A stretch of 64,000 bases of DNA from Methylocystis sp. L43 (lineage in GTDB: Bacteria > Pseudomonadota > Alphaproteobacteria > Rhizobiales > Beijerinckiaceae), in NCBI RefSeq assembly GCF_015709525.1, contig NZ_JADNRA010000025.1:49686-113685 (forward strand), read 5' to 3'. The notes beneath the pieces were generated by a model, which was given only the letters and a program-made list of their open reading frames with translations, was not told the origin of the DNA and searched no databases. The position numbers and the translations under genes were made by a program. This document shows positions 59,698-64,000 of this stretch, piece after piece. How positions within the stretch are numbered: the first letter of the stretch is position 1; the number at the start of each line of letters is the position of its first letter.

Positions 59698-60735
59698 TGG
59701 AGTGCACCCTGTTTTGACCGGACACCGGGCATAGCCGATAAGGCATAGGCATAAGCCTATGAATACGACTATGACCAATGCTCCCGAGACGTCGGTTTCC
59801 CGCGTCGAAGTCATCACCTCTGTTCAACGCCGCCGGCGTTGGAGCGCGGCCGAGAAAATCCGTCTCATTGAAGAAGCCTCGCAACCGGGCATGAGCGTCT
59901 CCTTCGTCGCTCGCCGCGCCGGGATCGCCCCCTCTCAGCTCTTCGCCTGGAAGCGCCGCAAGGCCGAGGATGCGGAACTGACGCCGCTGATCCGCGCCAT
60001 CGTCGACGAGCGCCCGACCTACGGCTACCGGCGCGTCTGCGCCCTCGCGAACCGGAAGCTGCGGGCCGAGGGCAAGCCGCCCGTGAACGCCAAGCGCGTG
60101 TTGCGGATCATGCAGAACGGCGGACTGACGCTCGAACGCCATACGGCGCGGCGGCCCGGCCGCACGCATGACGGCGTCGTCATCGCGCTACGATCGAACT
60201 GCCGCTGGTGCTCAGATCATCTCGAAATACACGCCCGCAATGGCGAGGTCGTGCGCGTGCTCTTCGTGATCGACGCCTGCGATCGGGAGATCATCGCCTG
60301 GTCGGCCGTCGCCAATGGCGGCGTATCGGGCGAGATGGTGCGCGATCTGATGGTCGCCGCGGTCGAGCGCCGCTTTGGCGCAACGAAAACGCCACATCGG
60401 GTCGAGTGGCTTTCCGACAATGGCAGCGCCTATATCGCCGCTGACACCGCCGACACAGCGCGCGCGCTCCGATTGACGATGCTCTTTACGCCTGTGCGCA
60501 GCCCGGAGAGCAACGGCATGTCGGAGAGCTTCGTAAAGACGCTTAAACGCGACTACGCAAGGCTCACGATCTTGCCGGATGCCGAAACGATCCTTGCCAA
60601 ATTGCCCAGCTGGATCGAGGATTATTGCGAAGTTCACCCGCACTCAGGCTTGAAGTTCCGATCGCCCCGGGAGTTCATCCGCCTCAGTGCTTAAAGCAGC
60701 CCCGCCCGGTGTCCGGTCAAACGGGGTGCACTCCA
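59698..60735 (+). mobile_element. Complete IS3-family insertion sequence with 5-bp target duplication
   Basis: The element runs from TGGAGTGCACCC to its imperfect inverted repeat GGGGTGCACTCCA. The inverted repeats extend about 33 bases (left CCTGTTTTGACCGGACACCG; right the complement of CGGTGTCCGGTCAAACGGGG). GCAGG flanks both sides (59693-59697 and 60736-60740), a 5-bp duplication as made by IS2-like elements. At 1,038 bp it is some 250 bp shorter than usual IS2-type elements because orfA and orfB are fused by an internal deletion. Confidence 0.9.
59759..60694 (+). CDS. IS3-family transposase, fused OrfA-OrfB
   Basis: The 311-residue protein starts with an OrfA-type helix-turn-helix (RRRWSAAEKIRLIEEASQPG through FAWKRRKAEDAEL) and passes directly into the OrfB catalytic domain (PTYGYRRVCALANRKL; WCSDHLEI; WLSDNGSAYIA; SPESNGMSESFVKTLKRDY), with the DDE residues present. 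The usual OrfA leucine zipper, the frameshift site and the first part of OrfB are missing. Whether this compact enzyme is active is unknown. Confidence 0.88.
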   Translation: MNTTMTNAPETSVSRVEVITSVQRRRRWSAAEKIRLIEEASQPGMSVSFVARRAGIAPSQLFAWKRRKAEDAELTPLIRAIVDERPTYGYRRVCALANRKLRAEGKPPVNAKRVLRIMQNGGLTLERHTARRPGRTHDGVVIALRSNCRWCSDHLEIHARNGEVVRVLFVIDACDREIIAWSAVANGGVSGEMVRDLMVAAVERRFGATKTPHRVEWLSDNGSAYIAADTADTARALRLTMLFTPVRSPESNGMSESFVKTLKRDYARLTILPDAETILAKLPSWIEDYCEVHPHSGLKFRSPREFIRLSA

Positions 60736-60868
60736 GCAGGTCGCTCTCGGTTACGTTGGACTCCTGCAAGTGGCAATGCTAGCATCCGACTGCGTCTAAA
60801 TGACGCACGTCCCGCAAAAGCGCACCGAAACAAAGTGCAGCTCCTGGGACGGATCAGGAGGAACGCCC

Positions 60869-61033
60869 ATGGCAAGAGAACTCGAAGTCACCTCTAGCAC
60901 GTATTTATTCGCTGGAATCGGCGCGGTAATCATCGGCGGTCTGGCCTATGCAGCTCTCGGCGGTCTTTCGAACACAATCGCTGCTGCGGTGGTGGGCGGT
61001 TTGGCGGGCGGTTGCCTAGGGCTTTTCTTCTAA
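60869..61033 (+). CDS. Small glycine-rich membrane protein
   Basis: The 54-residue product has two glycine-rich membrane helices (STYLFAGIGAVIIGGLAYAA and TIAAAVVGGLAGGCLGLFF). AGGAGGAA precedes the ATG at 60869; the frame continues upstream to 60800. Such glycine-zipper peptides are common; function unknown. Confidence 0.6.
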   Translation: MARELEVTSSTYLFAGIGAVIIGGLAYAALGGLSNTIAAAVVGGLAGGCLGLFF

Positions 61034-61140
61034 TCAGCAATTAGGTCGACGCAGGGTCGGTTTGGCTCTGCGCCGGCCGATCGCCTCGGCGGCACGCTAA
61101 CCCGATAGTTTCGTACCAGGCGGGTCAATAGCTTGGCTCA

Positions 61141-61170
61141 AAAAACGCCCGCGGCGGTGAACCGCGGGCA
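61141..61170 (-). terminator. Intrinsic terminator on the minus strand
   Basis: On the minus strand GCCCGCGG, a 7-base loop and CCGCGGGC are followed closely by T6. It lies 45 bases past the stop of the small protein gene at 61215-61424. A partial copy of the hairpin is at 63201-63224. Confidence 0.75.
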
Positions 61171-61214
61171 ACGTGACAGAACTAACCTGCCAGCCGACAG
61201 GCCTGGCACATGTC

Positions 61215-61424
61215 CTATTCATCCTCGCTAGACCAAGCCTCGATCAGGTAAAGCCTGTCGTAAAACTCGACGCGGCGATCGACCTTCGACTCGTCAACGA
61301 CGGCATACTCAAAAATCTCGCGCGCTCGAATTGGGTCATCCTCGCGATGCAATGCAGTGCACCTCGCCCCCTCAAAGACAATGACCGCATATCGAGGTTC
61401 TGCCGATCGATTGATGCCTGGCAT
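61215..61424 (-). CDS. Small hypothetical protein with LIEAWSSED end
   Basis: The 69-residue protein is a paralogue of the core of the 20267-20590 product: NRSAEPRYAVIVFEGA at the start and RRVEFYDRLYLIEAWSSEDE at the end. Here the gene stops right after the motif and has its own terminator, which supports this being the complete form. No function is known. Confidence 0.6.
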   Translation of the reverse strand: MPGINRSAEPRYAVIVFEGARCTALHREDDPIRAREIFEYAVVDESKVDRRVEFYDRLYLIEAWSSEDE

Positions 61425-61738
61425 TGTGGCTGCCTTCGACTGGCACCCCAGCGGGATCAGAGATTACTGGCGCAGATTGTCCAGCTTGTGATGGTATAGA
61501 GGCGAGCCGCCTTGATTGGCGCGTCGACAGACTCGGGTGCTCGCTTGCGGACGCGCCTATGGCATACATGCGTGTGCCGCGCTTTTGTGCCTCCCGAACG
61601 GCGCTCGCCTCAAGGTCTTCGGAGAACTGTGAAAATTTCAGGATCGGACGTGTCGAGCGGCGTTAACTCTTGCTCGCGCCTGAGCCATCGGCACCGCACT
61701 CAAAACGGCGGGTCGACGGCGACGAGCTGCGCGTGAAG
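61425..61738. other. Gap without a supported gene
   Basis: Open frames overlap each other here without consistent codon bias. No gene, RNA or operator is supported. Confidence 0.45.
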
Positions 61739-61767
61739 CTGAAAAAAGCCCGCGGCTTTCACGGCCG
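61739..61767 (-). terminator. Candidate terminator of the PRC-barrel gene
   Basis: On the minus strand a short GGC/GCC-based hairpin around CGTGAAA runs into CGCGGGC and a T6 run, about 50 bases past the PRC-barrel stop. The stem is imperfect. Confidence 0.4.
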
Positions 61768-61815
61768 TCGCAAGGTGGCTAACGATGGTCTCTGTGAGAG
61801 GCGCCGCCCCGCCAA

Positions 61816-62196
61816 TTATTGCTGCCCGCCGATTTCTTTCCAATAAGGCCGAGCGCTATAATGCTGATGCACGCGCGTCTCCCACTCACGATCCATCCAG
61901 CTTTCGTCGGTGTAGTCTGGCGCGCTCTCGACCAAGTCCTGGGTGACATCCGCGAAGTATCCACGACAGTCTCTGTCGTATTTCAGCGATGTCCAAGGCA
62001 ATGGATGATGGCCGGGATGCAGGCACATGAAGCCGCAAAATTCGACGACCGCGTAAAGAACTCGGCCCGATTCCATATCAATCATGAAATGGTCGATCTT
62101 GCCGATTTCCTTGCCGCTCTTGTCGTAAACGGCCGCGCCATCGATGTGCTGGCTCGATATCAGGTTGATTTTCGGATTTGAGGCTGCAGTCGCCAT
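61816..62196 (-). CDS. PRC-barrel domain protein
   Basis: The 126-residue protein has an N-terminal PRC-barrel (LISSQHIDGAAVYDKSGKEI, GKIDHFMIDMESGRVLYAVV) and a C-terminal acidic/aromatic tail (DYTDESWMDREW). PRC-barrels occur in photosynthetic reaction-centre and RNA-processing proteins; stand-alone versions are often stress related. GGAGAG precedes the ATG. It is divergent from the UspA gene. Confidence 0.85.
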   Translation of the reverse strand: MATAASNPKINLISSQHIDGAAVYDKSGKEIGKIDHFMIDMESGRVLYAVVEFCGFMCLHPGHHPLPWTSLKYDRDCRGYFADVTQDLVESAPDYTDESWMDREWETRVHQHYSARPYWKEIGGQQ

Positions 62197-62464
62197 TGCG
62201 CTCTCCTATGCGTAGGACGCCGCCCGCCGCCTTCCAGCAACACTCCTTCTCACGCTCTTTGAGACGGATCGGGCGCCTCGCATCAAAGGCAAAGGCCAGC
62301 GGCGCCATTCACACCGTAAACGCATGACCCTGTGCAATGTTCCTGGACCGCCGCCTTCGAACGGCCGAGAGCACGATGCTCGCAAAGATGTGCGTAAGAG
62401 ACCGTTGCCTCGGCACTAAAGCTCCGCATCTTACTTCCTAAAAGGGTCAGCCAGGGAGGCGACG

Positions 62465-62905
62465 ATGCTCAAAAAGATTCTTGTCGCGATCGATCTCACT
62501 GAATCTGAGATGACCAAGCAGGCGATCGACAAAGCAGCGGCGCTCGCCAGGGCTTTCAATAGTGAACTCAGGCTGGTCAATGTGCAGACTCTTATTCCCG
62601 TCGCCTTCCTCGACTACGTCAAGGGAAATTTCGACAAGGATATTCAGCAAGGCCTCGAGAAGGAGATCGCCGCCTTAGCGGCTAGCATCGCCCATCCGAC
62701 CGGTCGAATCTCGACCGTTGTGCTGTTCGGTCCCGTCTATCAAAAGGTTCTGGCGGAGGCCGAGGAGTGGGGCGCAGAAGTCGTCGTCGTAGGCTCCCAC
62801 CGGCCAGGAATGGATCGGTTTCTCATTGGCTCGAACGCCGGCGCCATCGTATACCACGCAAAATGCTCAGTGTTCGTCGTGCGGCAGCTACGGGGTGCAG
62901 GATAG
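62465..62905 (+). CDS. Universal stress protein (UspA family)
   Basis: The 146-residue protein begins KKILVAIDLTESEMTKQAID and ends with the ATP-binding glycine motif GSHRPGMDRFLIGSNAGAIV. A GGGAGG RBS lies five bases before the ATG. It should bind nucleotide and act in stress survival. With the nearby PRC-barrel gene it suggests a stress module. Confidence 0.92.
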   Translation: MLKKILVAIDLTESEMTKQAIDKAAALARAFNSELRLVNVQTLIPVAFLDYVKGNFDKDIQQGLEKEIAALAASIAHPTGRISTVVLFGPVYQKVLAEAEEWGAEVVVVGSHRPGMDRFLIGSNAGAIVYHAKCSVFVVRQLRGAG

Positions 62906-62981
62906 CCCAACCGCAACAAAGGGCGAGCAATGCCATGACCGATCGACGCTCATACAACGGCGCTAGGTAGCCATAACTGCC

Positions 62982-63197
62982 ATGGATGCCGACAAGACAA
63001 CAATTGAGCGAGCGTTCGAACTTGCTCGCTCCGGAGACTGCAGAAGGGTCGGCGATATCGTCGCACGCCTTGACCGCGAAGGATACGACGGGCGTCAGAT
63101 CCAAGGTTCCGTCCTAAAGAAGCAGCTTGCGCGCCTGATCGAAGAGGCGCGGAAAGTTGACGACGGGCGAGGCTCGAAGCCAGCAGATGAACCATAA
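62982..63197 (+). CDS. Small conserved hypothetical protein
   Basis: The 71-residue helical protein (ADKTTIERAFELARSGDCRR then VGDIVARLDREGYDGRQIQG) looks like a short helix-turn-helix-like accessory protein common in alphaproteobacteria. No function is known. The RBS is weak. Confidence 0.6.
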   Translation: MDADKTTIERAFELARSGDCRRVGDIVARLDREGYDGRQIQGSVLKKQLARLIEEARKVDDGRGSKPADEP

Positions 63198-63716
63198 AAA
63201 GGCACGCGGCCGTGAACCGCGGGCGAGGTAGCTACGAAAAGGTCGCTGAGAGGCGACGCCGCCTACTTGGGCATGAAGCGCATCGAGGCAAGCGTCGCAG
63301 GCCAAGCGCCGCCTCGCGAGCGGGGTTGAGGGCCCTGCTATCGCGGCTTTGCTCGCGTGGCGAGCGATGCAGAGCCGCAATCTCTCCCCGATGTCGCTGT
63401 CGCAAGTCCGCTCGCTGCTCCATGCCTGAAAAGGCACGAGACTCTGATCCGAGCCGCGAGCAGTCGCGAATCTCCCTCCGCTGTCGAGGACCAACGCAGA
63501 GGACGCAAGCTTACCTAGGACCTCATCCGAACGGAGCAAGCGTCAAAACGGCTCGCATGCTACTGAGCGGATGAAATAGCCATTCACAGTTCAAACAGCT
63601 TCGGCCGGGACGAACAGCGGCGCTCGCAAGAGCGACGAGCCGGGGGCGCATTGCTAACCAGTGCGAAGTTCGAAACGTCAAACTCTAGTTATTTCTTGCG
63701 AAAGAGAGTGACCTCA
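63198..63716. other. Gap of about 520 bases without a supported gene
   Basis: It begins with a degenerate copy (CGCGG-CCGTGAA-CCGCG) of the hairpin at 61141. Overlapping frames on both strands lack a plausible start, family similarity or consistent codon bias. Confidence 0.45.
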
Positions 63717-64000
63717 ATGGCTAATCGAACCATTCGCGTGTGGTGGAAGTCCGTCGCCACAGGCTGGCTGAATTTCAACTGGGATCCGATCACCTCGCAG
63801 TCGGTTGTTCACATCTCCGCCTGCGAGTGGAAGCCGAGCACCACGATCGGCGGCAAAAGCAAACACCGCGGCGCTGCACCGATTTTCGTAAAGAATATTC
63901 GCCCTCATGGCAGCAACGTTGAAGCGAACGGCGTCGAGTTCTTCGCACAAGTTGAATGGGGAACGCCTCTCGACGTCGTGTTCGACATCACTGTCTTTGA
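63717..64000 (+). CDS. Hypothetical protein, 3' end outside window (partial)
   Basis: An ATG preceded by AAAGAGAG opens a frame still open at the window edge after 94 codons. The sequence (NRTIRVWWKSVATGWLNFNW, ISACEWKPSTTIGG, VEFFAQVEWGTPLDVVFDIT) is Trp-rich and mainly beta-strand, with no signal peptide. Relatives are not recognised; the sequence could be a small beta-sandwich. The stop is not visible. Confidence 0.6.
   Translation, partial: MANRTIRVWWKSVATGWLNFNWDPITSQSVVHISACEWKPSTTIGGKSKHRGAAPIFVKNIRPHGSNVEANGVEFFAQVEWGTPLDVVFDITVF

Noticed and set aside
59438..60169. 243-codon antisense frame over the IS3 element
   Set aside because: Runs across the IS boundary and opposite a clear transposase.
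63114..63539. 141-codon minus-strand frame near the right end
   Set aside because: No start with RBS, overlaps the better-supported gene at 62982 and has no family similarity.
1..64000. CRISPR arrays, rRNA genes and replication origins
   Set aside because: No regularly spaced repeats, rRNA segments or iteron/DnaA-box clusters were seen.

Overview
The window is GC-rich DNA from an alphaproteobacterium, most likely a methylotroph or methanotroph of the Hyphomicrobiales (Methylocystis/Methylosinus type). The support is a PQQ cofactor gene pair (pqqC end, then a fused pqqD-pqqE), a MerR gene followed by tRNA-Pro, an Omp25/31-like barrel with a Pro-rich N-terminus, an OpgD glucan gene, a rhizobial-type FliJ, and palindromic intergenic repeats of a kind I associate with these genomes. 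This placement is inference from gene content; there is no rRNA in the window.

Region 0-19 kb is mostly core. It holds PQQ synthesis, a secreted cupin and an orphan fliJ. Next comes a compact minus-strand operon: heme A synthase, a TIGR04222-like membrane protein with a Gly/Cys-rich tail, a DUF692/MNIO oxidase and a small partner protein. It looks like a peptide-modification (RiPP or metallophore type) locus and is the most interesting system here. MerR with tRNA-Pro(GGG), a porin-like barrel, photolyase, an APC transporter and OpgD follow. A surface-polysaccharide block closes the region (C-methyltransferase, FkbM methyltransferase, an FkbM relic, two glycosyltransferases).

Region 19-30 kb is eroded accessory DNA. 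It contains fragments of trbB, a type III restriction-like helicase, a nitrile-hydratase-like piece, an IS5 transposase, a GH1 glucosidase, a partial copy of the AI-2E-type permease found at 40 kb, and a 69-bp repeat in two copies. Intact genes here include a BASS-type transporter, a patatin phospholipase with a GntP-like permease, and small secreted proteins.

Region 30-44 kb carries a three-part RND efflux system, PPK2, a very large P2-type ATPase fused to a half HlyD-like adaptor, two DUF1269 proteins, an AI-2E permease, a transglutaminase-like protein and a YgiW-like OB-fold protein, mixed with decayed genes and an IS110 relic. A decayed tyrosine integrase lies head-to-head with dusA, a known island integration site.

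Region 45-57.7 kb is again core: dusA, cobS, phosphomannomutase, a DUF2235 hydrolase, hrpB with an in-frame palindromic insertion, a Tim44-like protein, a BrnT/BrnA toxin-antitoxin pair, thyA-folA and tRNA-Pro(CGG). Beyond that tRNA lies a small accessory set: a protein with two NPQPLPP motifs, an XRE regulator with twin operators, tiny overlapping ORFs, a complete IS3-family element with a 5-bp target duplication, PRC-barrel and UspA stress genes, and a partial gene running off the right edge.
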